Shown: positions 1 to 13,091 of the stretch, one piece after another
Layout of the letters: every line of letters starts with the position of its first letter
Numbering within the stretch: the stretch's first letter is position 1
From: Megachile rotundata
Taxonomy: Eukaryota; Arthropoda; Insecta; Hymenoptera; Megachilidae
Assembly: GCF_050947335.1 (NCBI RefSeq)
Contig: NC_134995.1
Span: forward strand, 11,756,501 to 11,820,500
Reading direction: 5' to 3'
Length of the DNA: 64,000 bases
The notes under the pieces: generated by a model
Databases searched by the model: none
Told to the model about the DNA's origin: nothing
Seen by the model: the letters and a program-made list of their open reading frames with translations, nothing else
Program-made: the position numbers and the translations under genes

Positions 1-2300
1 GGGTATGCAGAAAGCTGCTGTTGCACGCCTATCTGAATTTCAAAAAAATGCTTTTATCGTGGCAGCAAAGAAAAGAAATTGACAGGACCGATTAGCGGGC
101 TGGTTATGACTGGGAAGAACATTATTAGCAATGTTATTGTTTAATCTACTTCGACGTTTTGAATGACGCGGAGGGATTGATTGGCGGACTCCTGACCTCA
201 CGACAACGGAAATAAATAAATATTACTCGCATTCTTTTTCTCATTCTTACACCGATTGTAACTAAATTTCTTTTAAGTCGTACGATTCGATTATTTTATA
301 TTATGCATAGTAGCAACCTAACTTAATGTCAGTATTTATAACCTAATATTTTTTCTTGGTCACGATTAACGTATAAGAAAATCAGAATTTGTGGAAATAA
401 TGTTGATGTTTTATTGGAATCGTGTTTCGAGTATGTTGACCAATTTCTTCTCGCAACCGGCTTGACTGCTCTTTTAAAAGAGCACCTTGTTCGTTTTTCA
501 ATACGCATGCGCGCGTGCTTTGTACCCCCGCATTCAGGGCCGGTTGACGGTAAATGGTACATCCGGTGAAACCATTCTTTGGCGCGTCCTTACTAATTTT
601 TTAAGACTTGCAAATTAATCTGTCACTCTAAGTATACAAATTTTACATTTTCCAAGTTTTCATGGTCTCCAATTCTGAAGTTCTCGAATTTTTAAGTATT
701 CAAATTCTTAAACTTAATTTCCAAATCCTTAATTTTTTTAATTTGAATTTACCGCGCTGTACCGGGTACACGCCTATTCTTCGGTCACTCGTCTCTCGTA
801 AACGCCTACATCTTGGAAACAATTATGCGGACACAAAACGAGTTGTACGCACGCAGAAAATTCCTACGCGTAAACTGTAATATATGCACTTCCGGAGAAA
901 GCTGCAGAGAGCGTTGTAATTTGCATCATTTTACAAGATGCGAGGACCTCCCTCAAATATTTTGAAGGGCTCGCAAACCTACTAATGGTTAAAAGATACC
1001 AAATATTCACATACATATAATGCTTAAAAGATAACAAATATTAATATCCATAATGTCTACAAGATAAGTAAGTATTTATAGTCGAGTTAATGATTACAGA
1101 GCATATGTTTATATAGCCGAATTTTTATTTTGAATGTAGTCCACTTAAATAAGTCAGGTTTTTTTCTCTCGATTGGTGTAGTCGATAAGTTCCAGACAAG
1201 GTACGATACACTGCGGTGAACGTACGGGTGGAGTTTGTTGCTCCTTTGAGTCTTACGCAATATCTGTTCGTTTCAAATGTGACGATTTTAGGAACCACAT
1301 GATCCATGAATGATATGACAAACTTTAAGTGAAACTCATATGGGACTTTTTGTACTTGACCCTACTTTCTCTTTAAAAAAATCTAGACTTATAAGCCTGC
1401 ATGAGTTTAAATTTTAAATTACCTATAAAATTGAATCGGTATTGTTATCATTCATATAGCAGATAAAATTAATTCTCCAAGCGATTACAATTAAGTTTGG
1501 AAATGAATTGTTGCGTGACGCGAGACACGCATTAAATTATGCTCGAGCATTTGTTCTTACGTACACGTTACGTTGTACATGATTTATGTTTCACTATGGG
1601 TCGGCGTATCAACGCTTCACGGTATATTGTTCCACATATAAATCAGCGAGAGTCAAAAGGCTATCATTTTCACCCATGCTTGAAGAATCCCCGATGTTTC
1701 TTTAAGTAATTATACCCTAAACGCAATTTATCGTTATCGTTCGTGTAAATTTAGAACTACAACGGCGACTCGCGTGTATTTTAATCGAGTCGCTCCGGAC
1801 ATCTTGAATATCGCATTTTTCTTTCATCGATTAGAAATAGACCATTGGCAAATTGTCACGTGCCTAGTAATGTTGCGGTCGTCGTATATTTGTTTTATTG
1901 GCTCGTTAAGTGGAAAATTAAAAAAATGTAAGTTAATCCGACGAGCAGATAAATATACGTTTGATTTCAGTTTATCTTGGAATGCGGTTCTTCCTATTAT
2001 CGTTACACAATAGCGTCTCACGTGATGCGTAAGGGTGTGTTTGAAACAGATAAACAAAAATGTAACGCAAGAACAATAGGAAACGTTACATTGCATTACG
2101 TCGAATTGATTAAATTGTTAAACATTCCAAGGTTTACACTGCAATTTGACGAAGCGAAACGAAGAAAGAAGAATAAGCATTCGTTCGCTTAATCTAAACG
2201 CACCCTAACGCTATGCACACTGCATCTTCATGGTTTCGGTGATTAAACTTTGTCCGGTAAGATTCCGCGCTCTGGAGGGTGGCGTGTTAGCGTCGGCAAG

Positions 2301-2345
2301 GATATATATCGGTTATCAGGCTTCTTCGAACCAGAAACACGACGA
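2301..2345 (+). promoter_or_regulatory. Possible TATA-type promoter
   Basis: A TA-rich box (ATATATAT near 2302-2309) lies in an otherwise less AT-rich, CpG-containing segment. About 25-35 bp downstream is a plausible start-site region around 2330-2340. It might be the promoter of the glycogen-targeting subunit gene, but no donor site clearly linking it to that gene was identified. Weak call. Confidence 0.2.
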
Positions 2346-4703
2346 TTGATAACAACAAAGGACCGACCTCAGTGGCGCCTTCGATGCCGAGCATTTTTGT
2401 GACGCCATTTATTAACGGGGCATCAATGCTAATCATGGATAATCCGATAAAATTTTCATAAATGCTTTTACAACACGTGCTCGCCTCGTGGCATTGGCTG
2501 ATGGTTGCAGACGACGTGCACGTGATGAAGAGAAAGTTGTACGGTTCTCCCGATTATTCTAGTCGTGTAGTCAGCTTTTAGATGACCGGAGGAATTGTGC
2601 CAAAGCTTTTCATAACTTGAATAGCGCTCTTCGTTTTCTCGCTACAAAAGCGTTTCATTTCATGTATCCTGTTTACCTTTTCTTCTTACATATTCCTTGT
2701 GACTGAATATCTCTTGCTGTAACACTTTAACTTTAATAAATATATTCTTAGTCGATCCTATTTACTTGTGGTATAACTTACTTTGTCTATTTTTTTTTTG
2801 TCTTTTAATACAGCAAAAGTCTTTTCATGTAAGCTCTTCAGTCCTTAAAGTCATGATCAAGTGCTTCAGTTCCTGAATAAAAAGTTATTCTACATAATTT
2901 CACATTTTGCTTCTGCTATCTTATACATTCAATTTGCTGGGTTTCCAAGCTTCCAAATTCCTATATTTTCAAAATTCCAGGCAAAAGAGTTAGAATTTGT
3001 ATTGTGTAACGCAAGAAGTTAAGTACTCACCTCCCCACTCTGTAACAATCCTATTCTTCCTGTTTCGCTCTACAGAATCAGATAATAATTTATTACGCAT
3101 TTGTCCTAATAAACAGCCGTTCAAGGATGAATGAGATTAGCACATATTTCTCAAGGCTGTTCTTTAATGGTTCACAGTTGTCACGACGCGACAGTCGTGC
3201 TATAAAAAGAAGATATTTAAATTTTGCGAACAGGTTTCTGCACCGAGTCTTCATGCTTACTTACACAAATTGATGTTCTTCTTTCTACGTCACGCATGTG
3301 TAAACTGATTGACAGGATTTCTTTGGTAGAATCTTTCAGAGTAAACAATGGCAGTGGAATTTCTGTGAAAACGTGACTGTTCTCTGCAAAGAAAATATTC
3401 TGATAAACGAAAAACACAATCGTGTTGATAGGAAGACCTCAATTTGCCTAGTGTTAAGTAATAACCGATAAAACAAGATAGCGAAAATTAACGCATCGAC
3501 AAAAATAATCGTTCTTTACAGTTCACTACCAGTAATATATGGTAATGGTCGTTATCGTAGGTCAGGCATGCTCAAAGGTTTCAACGAGTCATTCGTCGAG
3601 CCATTTGAGTCTCGTGGTCAAAACGATACACCCCCACTTCCGTTTCTTTGTTATCATTTTTACGTGCACCGAGACGTATTATGGATAGTTGTATAATAAA
3701 ATTATTTACATAATTGATATCGTTGCATTGTTAAAAAACCAAAATGAAAAATGCCGAATAACAAGTTTCATCGACAGAACTACACTGTTATTTTGCTGTT
3801 ATCGGTGTATTACTTGGTTAACGTAATGGATGATGACATTATTAATATGTTTTTCATCAGTTGGACATTATTCGAATATTGATTATTTTTATTTCAATCT
3901 TTTTATTCGCTATCCTAAGTAATTTCTGTCACGTGTCATGTTGTAAGTTTGCACAATGGATGAGTGAAATACTTAATTAACGAAGAAAAAATAAATATAT
4001 CGAAATTGACCCAAATTAATACCAATCGTTCTTTATCTGACGAACACTGGTTCGTTGCAAGCTGATAAAGAGGAATCGCACATTGTCCTTCCAGTGTCTC
4101 CCGATTCGTTGTTTCAACGTTAAAAATATCAAAGATGTCCATATTTTTAAAGTCCTTTTATATCGTGTACATATTTCACGAAATTATAAGCGTTTCTTGT
4201 ATCGTACGACAATCTGTTAATTAATTAAATGTTAATTAATTATCCTGTAGAAGTTTATCATTCATGGTATTATCAGTTATTAATGTTTCCGGCTTGTCCA
4301 TTTTGCGAAATTCCTGTCATCTACGATAAGTCAAGGACTCGTATATTTTCTGGCTTTATCGGGTTAATCGTAGTTTAATTCCATGCATGACTCCTAATAA
4401 CCTGTGACCTCTTGTTATCAGTGACGGTTGATAGTAATTAACTACGATAGAAGTGAATTTCATTATAATTGAAACGATTGTATTGAAATGCGTTACTTAC
4501 TTGTAGCTGTAACACTTATTAGATAACAAGCAGATAAACAATATTCGATGTACATTGACGGCTTCCTTAAGAAAGATGTCAGCATAGAGGAAAGAGGAGA
4601 CCTAATTATTACATAATTATTTTCGGACGATAAATTTTAGGAAATCGGGAACATTAAACTTTTAAGCTTCCATATTTCTTGTGTCCTATGTCCTTAGATG
4701 AGG

Positions 4704-4719
4704 ACTGCGCATGCGCAGT
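4704..4719. promoter_or_regulatory. Perfect 16-bp palindrome matching an NRF-1/Ewg site
   Basis: The 16-mer ACTGCGCATGCGCAGT equals its own reverse complement and contains the NRF-1 consensus YGCGCAYGCGCR. NRF-1 (Erect wing in flies) sites normally sit in active promoters, yet no coding exon lies within about 4 kb. It may mark an unannotated transcription start or a distal element. A partial site of the same kind (GCATGCGCGC) is near 505-514. Confidence 0.5.
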
Positions 4720-5405
4720 GAATCCTTAATGGTCGAACGTCGAACGCATAATGTTAACGCGCAATATCCATTTGTACACGAATGTTTCGGCGGGGAACTG
4801 AATATATATATATATGATACTAAATAAATACAGCATGGTTGGGAAAAAGTCAAACGAGGATCAAGTTACCTTTCGATCGGCCAGACGGTTATTTTAAGCC
4901 GTCAGAGAGCCGGTGACTAGACGCTGCAGGCCGTGCATCGATTTGTAGACACACGTGTGTTGTCTCGTGCCCAATCTCACGCAGTTTTACGATTCGTTTT
5001 AGTAGCTCGTTATTTACCATGCACTCGCAGGTCGATAAACCGATTTCAAAGTCAACAGAGAAATGTCTTTCAGTTTCTTCAAAAATGTGAACGATTCCAC
5101 GCTGGCCTTTCAATGTTCGATGTAGAGATTCATGTGTACCCTAGAAGTCAAATAATTGGATTAGTTCCAAGGGCGTAACGCATCTCGGTGTATACAGCAT
5201 TTAGAAGATGTATTGCGCTAAATTTAAGTCGTAAGATTCGAAATAGCCTAACGATGCGCAATTTTCCCTCTCACCAGTCACGGAACATGAACATACGTAT
5301 ATACGTATATACTTTTTCTATGACGAAGAGGGCGCCAAAACTTGTTTGCGATTCACTTTTGACCGCTTCGATAACTCTTTCAATGTCCAATTACTAAATA
5401 TATTA

Positions 5406-5530
5406 ATAATATCGGTCGATAACGTTGATACGACAGTAACTTAAAAAAGATCGAATATCGCAACGATGTTATCGCTATGTCGTTAAATATCAATAACATA
5501 TCGATAGTGTGTCGATAATCGATAGCAGCA
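5406..5530. promoter_or_regulatory. CGATA/DRE-rich cluster
   Basis: This short stretch holds many copies of CGATA or its complement and one perfect DRE core, TATCGATA, at 5499-5506. DRE is the binding site of DREF, an insect factor at housekeeping promoters; in flies, CGATA clusters are also bound by the boundary factor BEAF-32, which is not known to me from Hymenoptera. A promoter or boundary role is inferred. Confidence 0.35.
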
Positions 5531-8500
5531 TTTCTAGTCTCGCGGTTTTATTTTGGTCGCACGCACATATTATAATTCGCGACGACCATTATATCGACTC
5601 CCAGGACGAATGATGAAATATCATGACGAAAGAATGCACCGTCTCAGCTGTGGTAAATAATCATTCACGTGCCTATTTCCTATCAATTAATATCCTTTTA
5701 GAACAAACGAGTTTACCATTATCTACACTTCTTTTTTCTTAGTTTCTGCTCTTTATATGATATTTCGTAAACAAACAAGTACAAAAGTTATTTTATATGA
5801 CCTTTACGTAAGTCGACAAATTTCTCGCGCAATAATTTTCCCAGTTCAGCGGTTCAGACGCACAATCATTTGTCACGATTATTGACACTGCCCTTTACAC
5901 GTCGATTATAACACAACAGTGCGTTTTTGTTAAATGAAATAATGTATCGATCGCTCGACAAGTTTTATTTCTTACGAGTTTCTTTTAAACCCAAAAAACA
6001 GTTTACGTCAAGTTCGCGACTTTTTGCTGGTCGATTTTGTAAACGAGAGCGATGGCGCCTCGATATATCGAGGACACAACATGAACAAGTTTATCAGCAA
6101 AAATGATGATTTTTACGTCGAAAAATTTGATATCGATGTTGTCGCAACAGAAACGTGTCTTATGTCAAGTAGACCAAAAGTGGAATATAATCGTTGTTAA
6201 TTACTTTTGATACAGGTATGATTTATTTTATTTACTTTTTGATATCGAATTAATTCGAGGATTTTAACGTATCGATTGATCGATCGTAATACCGTTGCGT
6301 AATTCCGAGACATTTCAAATTTGGTAAACACTTCTAGTCACAACGCATCTATTTGGTCTATTACAAATTTGAACTTTAAACTTTTATCAAGCTTAGATTT
6401 TTCTTGAAAAATCTGGAATAAATACAATGATTTCGGCACGTCAATATCGTAGATCGCAATGTCTGGTGTGGAAAATTACCGATCTAATTGTTAACCTAAC
6501 CTCGTAAAGGTTGATTCGATGCAATGATGCATTATGGGTACAAGGATTCTTTCTCTCTAAGGATGACAGTAGGAGGAAGGAAACTGTCATTACTATTATT
6601 TTATTTTGGGTGAGCCAATAAATAAATTTAAACATTTTCAAATGTTTAAAATTTAAAATTTTTAGATTCCCGAATTGAAGATTTATTAACCGAAGCTGTT
6701 GAGCTTTTCTTCTGACATACGTAGCCATTTTCTCTTTATTATCCTAATGGGCTCGCCATTGTAATCACTTGCATTGTTTACACTCTTTTCTACGTAATCA
6801 CGGATAATTTTACTCGTCGAATCTTTGTCTTTTTTTCCTCATTAAAATTAATCATTTATCGGTTGCAAAACAATAATTATGCAAGAACTTGAAGTTCGAA
6901 AAAGAATGATAACTGAAAATTTTCGTTCCAGGACGTTAAGAATGTTATTGTCTTCGGGTTCAGAAGTTAACGAGACGTATCGTTTTGCGTCGATATAAAT
7001 AAAGAAGCCGCGTAAAAATTGAAAATGACAGGAGTGTCTTCAAATATATGTCGAGAGTGCTGTTGAAAACTGTGCAGAAAATACGATAATCTTGCTCTCT
7101 TTTTTTCCTGTAATTTTTTTCCTGCTTGACCCTGGTAATCCATTCTCGTAATGATAAACAATGAGCAGCGATTTTGACCTCAACCTTTTGTTATTCATGA
7201 CATACAACGTTATGCGTAATATTTACTTAGTTTCTTTTTTGAAGTGTCTTTCTTTTAACATTACTAATTGCACATGAATATTTGTAATCAGTTATTATAA
7301 AACGATCACACATTATTAACGATCGGTAACTCGATGAAGATGACATAAACACGTGATGTCGTTAATGGAATGATGTTTGGAGGTAAACAAGAGAAGATTG
7401 TAAATTTGTTTATGAAAACAAGCTGATAAAATAATTGTTTATTTACTTATTTAATTCTTATAGAAACACGATAACCCCTACTGATGTTATTGTCATTTAC
7501 ATCGGCAAATAAGGGAAACAAGGAACAGTTCAGGATAATGCACGTTTAAATAGCTGAAACTCGAAACATCCGACTTTGTGATACCGGTTGATTCTTAGTG
7601 GTGCATACGTACTTCGTTCCGGTCTGGTAGACGTAGAGTCTGGTTTGCGAGCAAGTCAAGACACGAGAGAAGAGACTATTGCCACATTTAAAAGTCGTAA
7701 TTCCACTCCTGGAGTAACATGACCACTGTACACCTATTCTAACGCGCAAAACATTTTACCGTAGTAAAATAGTATAAAATACTCGATAAGAAAAATTAGC
7801 AACCAGGTACTTAGCTTCACTTTTTTAAATTATTTTTAAAGTACAAATCTGTGTCACTATTTTTTCTAGGAATACCTGCGTCTGTGTAGTGGAAAATATC
7901 TGCCTTTCGCCCGATCCCGGTTCATTTCTCCCAAACCCTAATGCATGCACATAAAATTGATAAAAGGAGATAGCTGGCTAGGTATTTGGTTGTCCAGATT
8001 GATAGGTTGGGTTTAAGTGCAGCAGGAAAGTATTTCCAATGATTCATTAGCATAACAGTTAGCTTTATTAAGGGTCTGGAGGCAGACTCTATAGTGTTGG
8101 GAATACTTTTCAGGTATAAGCAATATTCACTGTTGGTTAAATAGGTAACTGTAGGTTACTTTGAACAGAAGTTTTAGATATAAATATTCAAAATTATTAT
8201 ATTTATTTATATAGCATATGCAATGTAAATGTAGATGAATATTATAGATATCTACAAACGCTTCCATAACTTTTTCTTGAGGAAGAAGTTGACTTGTTTA
8301 GTTTATATTCCACAAGATAAGAGTTATGAGTGGGTTCGGAGAGATTTCGGTAGCTTTTCAACGTAAGCAAATATTTGTCGGTATGACCGTAGTCAATTTT
8401 GGGTAGTCGCATTACAATGATTCACGTGATCCAACGTGATCTCATTCTGCTGACGAAATTTTTGGCAAACATCGACGCACGTTCCTGACTATTAAAAGTT

Positions 8501-8739
8501 TGTCGCTAGACTGCTCAAAATTCCAATTTTGCAAGCATTAACTATCGAAAGTGCAAAGTGAAATTGAGTCCTCTCAAGAGCACAAGAAACCAGTTAAGAA
8601 AGTTTGAGAAATAACTTAACATATTCTCTTAATCCAATATAATAAAAATTGTTCAAAATGAAGTAATGATTGAATATGTTGTATGGCGACTATAATACAA
8701 TAATTGAAATATTTTTTTTTTTTTTTGTTTCAGATATAA

Positions 8740-10207
8740 ATGTGTTCCATAGCGATGCCTGCCGAGCTGCTCCTGGGGCATAGTCCTCCGGTTTACAGCC
8801 CGCTTTTGTACAGTCCCCTGGTCGTAACAGCACCACCGATTACCAGCAGGTCGGTGCCACCCAGGATACGGCCATGCCTTTCGTCCGGTTCTCTGGCTAT
8901 CGACAGTCTGCGAAACAGCAACGATGGCAATAATAAGCAGAAAAAGAAGGTGGTGTTTGCTGACGACCGTGGTCGCCCTCTTACTCAGGTATTTGTCCTG
9001 TAATACCGATTATGCGAGGTTAATACCTGTTCCGTTTATAATACACAGCTTGTTCTTCTGTCATTACTCGGAACATTTGCATGAATACTAGCGTTTACAA
9101 CTTGCTAGGGTGCAATATTGGAAATTTCGACACTGTTCAATTTCTAAATCCTAATTTTGTTTCAATTTATAATATCCATACTTGCTTATTAACAAAATCT
9201 ACTGATTCAAAAATCCTAATTATTATACTTTCTTCCAATAGGTCCGCGTCATGTCAGAACCCAGCAACGTACCACCCCTTTGGAGTACGGCATACCTATC
9301 CGGACTAACCGGCCGTCTACTTAATTCTAAGATAGAAAACGACGAACCCAGCGAGCTTATGTCACCATGGCAAGTGACGTTTCCTCAACCAGCCAGCGAT
9401 TATCTTGCCTTTCGTCGAAAACTGGACCAGGAGAATGTTAGTTTGGAGAATGTGATAATAAAGGAATCGGAACAGTGTCTAGTAGGCACGGTCAAGGTAC
9501 GAAATCTGGCGTACGACAAGGAAGTCGTAGTCAGAGCTAGCAACGACTCTTGGAAAACCCACGAGGACGTACATTGCACCTACGTTGAACAACCTGGCGC
9601 TCCAGCTTTGATCCTGTACGACACTTTCCGTTTCCGGTTAACTCTACCACTCGCATCGAACGTGGTAGAGTTCTGCGTACGGTATCGTACCGATGGGAAG
9701 GAATATTGGGATAACAACGATGGGAAGAACTATATCGTTCGCAAAAAGCTGGAGGTAATTTAGATATTTTTTTTAATGAGTTGTGACTCTTCCTATCTAT
9801 ATCCTTGTCCAAGCCTACAGGAGGTCACTGAAAGTTGGTTGAGCTGTAGAAGGACGTATTATTGGTCAACACCTCACAAATCCAGGGTTAAGACTCAAGG
9901 TCTTAAAATACCCTGGAGCAGTGCCGTGTATGGTAGAGGCTCCTTGTACATTTCACTTTTCCTCTCTCTTCGATTTGACAACACAAATTGCTTCGTTAAG
10001 TGTTTCTTATGCTTAAATATTTCTGTATTACAGCCTCGAGCACCTCCCAAGAGGTACGATATCCTGACGACTTCCTGCGATGGATTCTCGAGTAACGGCG
10101 CTCGAGACAACATAACTCGAATCACAGACGCGACGAGGGCGAATATGCGCACGTGGAGCGAATTCGCTTCCTGGCAGCATCTTACGAACGACACCCCATA
10201 CTGGTGA
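8740..10207 (+). CDS. Protein phosphatase 1 regulatory subunit 3, glycogen-targeting (CBM21)
   Basis: Binds PP1 catalytic subunit and carries it to glycogen, where dephosphorylation of glycogen synthase and phosphorylase favours storage (family knowledge). Three coding exons, 8740-8988, 9242-9754 and 10034-10207, all phase 0, give 311 residues. The start is fixed by an in-frame TAA directly before the ATG. Residues 69-73 (KKVVF, followed by ADD) form the RVxF PP1-docking motif. Exon 2 holds the CBM21 starch/glycogen-binding domain (about residues 125-250), with the hallmark RASNDSW stretch and the closing WDNN-DGKNY block. The last exon encodes a polar tail with no domain I know. Length fits PPP1R3C/Gbs-like proteins. 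Which Gbs paralogue it is cannot be settled from sequence alone. Confidence 0.93.
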
Positions 10208-10816
10208 ATCACCAAGAATCTTCCTCAAACGATGTACGGAGTCGTACGAATTCTTCCAGTTTACTTGGTTAATCAGCGAGGCATAGATTACGCGGGACGA
10301 GGTGTTGTCACTGCATCACATGGCACACGGAAAACGATTTGAAACTTGTGTCGCAATCGGACACCAGGAATAGGGGAATGGAGAAGAGAACATTGACGAA
10401 AGAAGGGAAGCAATGGATCGTGATCGAGTTCAATTCGTATAAGGACATGCTTGCGAGGAAGGATATAATTGGAGGTCGATAGCGCGGAACATACGGGAAT
10501 GGAGGCATTGGTCGCGTTACATTTATGGTAAGTTGACGTTCAAATCAATGGACAATTTTTATCGTTCTAATTTTATGCTCGCTATTTTACTATTACTTAC
10601 ACGTGTTTGTACGTTGAGGGCGTTAGATCGCCCACACGCAAAGCCACGCTTTATCGTACTAAGATTGATCTTCGCAATATTAATTATACCTATGATAATT
10701 TTTTGTAATTTATAATACCGTTTCATATCTGCTTTTTTCCCAAATTAATTTGCGAAGATTTTCACGCTGCCATCGTTTCTCTTCGCAAGAGCACGCGGTA
10801 CGCTTAAACTTTCTCT

Positions 10817-10825
10817 CTATAAATA
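10817..10825 (+). promoter_or_regulatory. TATA-like box (secondary)
   Basis: CTATAAATA precedes a CpG-rich segment (10841-10895). It lies 150 bp upstream of a better TATA box. It could be an independent start site or part of the 3' UTR of the preceding gene; ambiguous. Confidence 0.2.
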
Positions 10826-10966
10826 ACAATCTGCCGTGGTGCGACGATAACAGTCGCGATCGGCGAGTCGCCTAACTCTAATCGCCTTAACTAAAGGTTG
10901 TTACCACGCGTGACACGATACGTTTATTTCTTCTTTTTCGTTCGTTAACTTCATTCGCACTGCGGG

Positions 10967-10974
10967 TATAAAAG
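10967..10974 (+). promoter_or_regulatory. Strong TATA box with no assigned gene
   Basis: TATAAAAG in a GC-flanked context (GGG before, AGG after) matches the canonical TATA box closely. A TCA-containing initiator-like site follows about 27 bp downstream (A at 10994). No ORF of note starts soon after. It may drive a non-coding 5' exon of the protease gene at 18.8 kb or a separate non-coding RNA. Confidence 0.4.
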
Positions 10975-12885
10975 AGGATACACAAAACGATTCAAAATTG
11001 AGAAGTGCTATAGACTGAATATTTTGTAAAATATTTTTAGAGTACTCTCACTTGTACATCTCATTATCTTTTACGTTCTGCTTTTAGAGAGAATGTTTAA
11101 CTATCTGAAGAGGAAAATGTTTCAAATTGTTATCATCTATTTAAATGACTTTATTGGGAAATGTAAGTTAACAGTATGCACCTTTACATTCCACTAGTCA
11201 CTTGCCTTCGCCGGGTGCGAATGAACTTCTTTCAGGTCACACAGATTCAATGAGACATATACGCAATCTTATCAAGAAGTTGCAGTCTGTCAGAAAAGCT
11301 AACCATAAAAAAACTGTACTACTTTTGTCATCAGACGAATATGTACATTGTATACAAAGTAATATACATTCTATATAAAGTTGATTCACAGGACCTAACA
11401 CGTGTCCATACATGTATCGCCTTAAATATTTCAAATCACGGAGATAATTTAAGAACGCCTTGATTTTATAGATCACGAATGATTTCATGGTCAAAAGAAT
11501 AAGTTCGCGAATCCTTGGCCTACTGCCAGTCGACTGACAAATGTGAACGCCATGTGCGTGCAGGTTAATATAAAGTAGTTTCGTACATTGTCGAAAACGT
11601 CTGATTCACTACCACGTTTCTGTATGGAATCGTAAATAAAACGATGGCAATCGAGTTGAATCGGCAAACTTACAAAATCTAGACTGCGCACATTAACCTA
11701 CTTTCCGATATAGTTAAACCTATATATATATTCAGATACTACAGCAGGTGGTAGATTAATAAATTTTTCAACATAGTTCTCGTGGACTAAGACTATTACT
11801 TATTATATCTCTTGTGGATTAATTCTAAGATTCCATATATTCCTTTTTTTTAAATAATTATTGTACTACTTATATAACTATTTATATTTTAATTGAATTT
11901 AAACTAACACTTTCTTTTCTAGATTAGACTATGTTCCACAAGAAATGTTTGGAATTTGCATATAGAGATGCAGTTCACGAAACTACAATGTATGAATATC
12001 TGTACACACTTGTGTATACCGGTTGAGGCGTGGTTAAAAAGTGGTAGTACAAGATCATATATGTCTTGTGGTGCGTTGCAGTCATGCCATACCACGCCTT
12101 GAGAGCTCTGTAAAAACTTTAAGATGTCTAGACGTGTGGGCTGACTGGATATCGTCGACTCCCCTGTGCGACCGAGTTGTTAGCCCTGTATTCATAGTAT
12201 CGAAACTATTGATTTCCGTGCATTAGAAATTCTCTTTTAAAGTTTGTCGTTCGTACACGAACGTACATCATAATTGTTGGTCTGTCTATAAAAAGAAATT
12301 AATTAATTACGAATTTACAACATACCAGATTACGTGAGAATTACCGATAAAAACGTAATTTTATGAATGCGATAACATGCTTTTAATTGCGTTATTGATA
12401 AACAAAATTCTCGCGTGACAGTGAGTAAACAAAATGTAAAAAAGGGAACGATAAAAAATGAAAGTCTAAAAATGTATATAAATATAAATATTCAGATTTT
12501 TTTATACGCGACAAGATGCACCAAAACAAAATAATTCTCGACGATCAAAATCAACAGCTTTTAAGACTCTTGTGTGTATGTGTATCAGGGTGATCAGCCC
12601 TTGAAAGACTCGTATACGTTTTTGAATTAATGACCGTCAAATGTTATAGCGAACCGTGACGCGTCCTTCACGCTATTTAGCTCGTTAAACAATTCATTAT
12701 GAAGCGAACAACTGCTACAGCTCTTGTTTCTCTTGTTTCAGATTGCAACGTGCAGATATCAACGCATACAGACAAGCCGTGCAACACAAGATTTCGCCGA
12801 GCGTTATTTAATATCAGTCTGGATGGATTCTAATTCCAAAGCTTCCCTAAGCTCTACCAAATCGAAGATATCGTCATGCGTCTTC

Positions 12886-13091
12886 TTCTCGATCGTCGTC
12901 TTCCTTCTCCTCCTCTTCCTCTTTCCTGGAACTTGGCTGCCACAGCCGAGGATGTCCATCAAGATAAGTTTCCACCTTAAAAGTTGACCAAATCTCGCTG
13001 GTCTCGCCCGTTCCCCTAATTCTTATCCTTTCTTTTCTTTCTTCTAACTCTTCTCTTCTTTTCTTTTTTTTTCTCTCTGTTGCTTCTTTCA
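12886..13091 (+). repeat. Long pyrimidine-rich low-complexity tract
   Basis: The plus strand is dominated by C and T, densest at 12890-12930 and 13018-13091. The lysine/glutamate-rich ORF on the opposite strand is a by-product of this composition and not a gene. Confidence 0.7.

Larger units (their letters stand above)
1857..8428. promoter_or_regulatory. Dispersed cluster of nine CACGTG E-boxes
   Basis: Perfect CACGTG hexamers start at 1857, 2019, 2474, 2519, 3930, 4952, 5666, 7350 and 8423. At roughly 40% GC about one would be expected by chance in this length, so nine is an excess. CACGTG is bound by bHLH factors such as Myc/Max, Mondo/Mlx and Clock/Cycle. The next gene downstream targets protein phosphatase 1 to glycogen, so metabolic or circadian control is a reasonable inference; the sequence does not prove it. 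Confidence 0.4.
1..8733. other. Long non-coding region upstream of the PP1 glycogen-targeting subunit gene
   Basis: I found no open frame here with convincing protein character; the short ORFs are AT-rich chance frames. The stretch is AT-rich but keeps many CpG dinucleotides. It probably holds the promoter, 5' untranslated exon(s) and first intron of the gene starting at 8740, because a pyrimidine tract and acceptor (AG at 8732-8733) sit just before that start codon. It carries nine CACGTG E-boxes, an NRF-1-type palindrome, a CGATA/DRE cluster, a TA run near 4804-4816 and several patches of an 8-bp-period repeat, listed separately. Confidence 0.6.

Noticed and set aside
7900..7960. Possible tRNA gene suggested by a CCCGGTTCATTT stretch
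   Set aside because: No matching acceptor stem, A box or cloverleaf could be built on either strand.
9776..10215. ORFs on both strands over the last exon of the glycogen-targeting gene
   Set aside because: They cross the intron at 9755-10033 or lie in antisense frames; only the phase-0 exon at 10034-10207 continues the protein.
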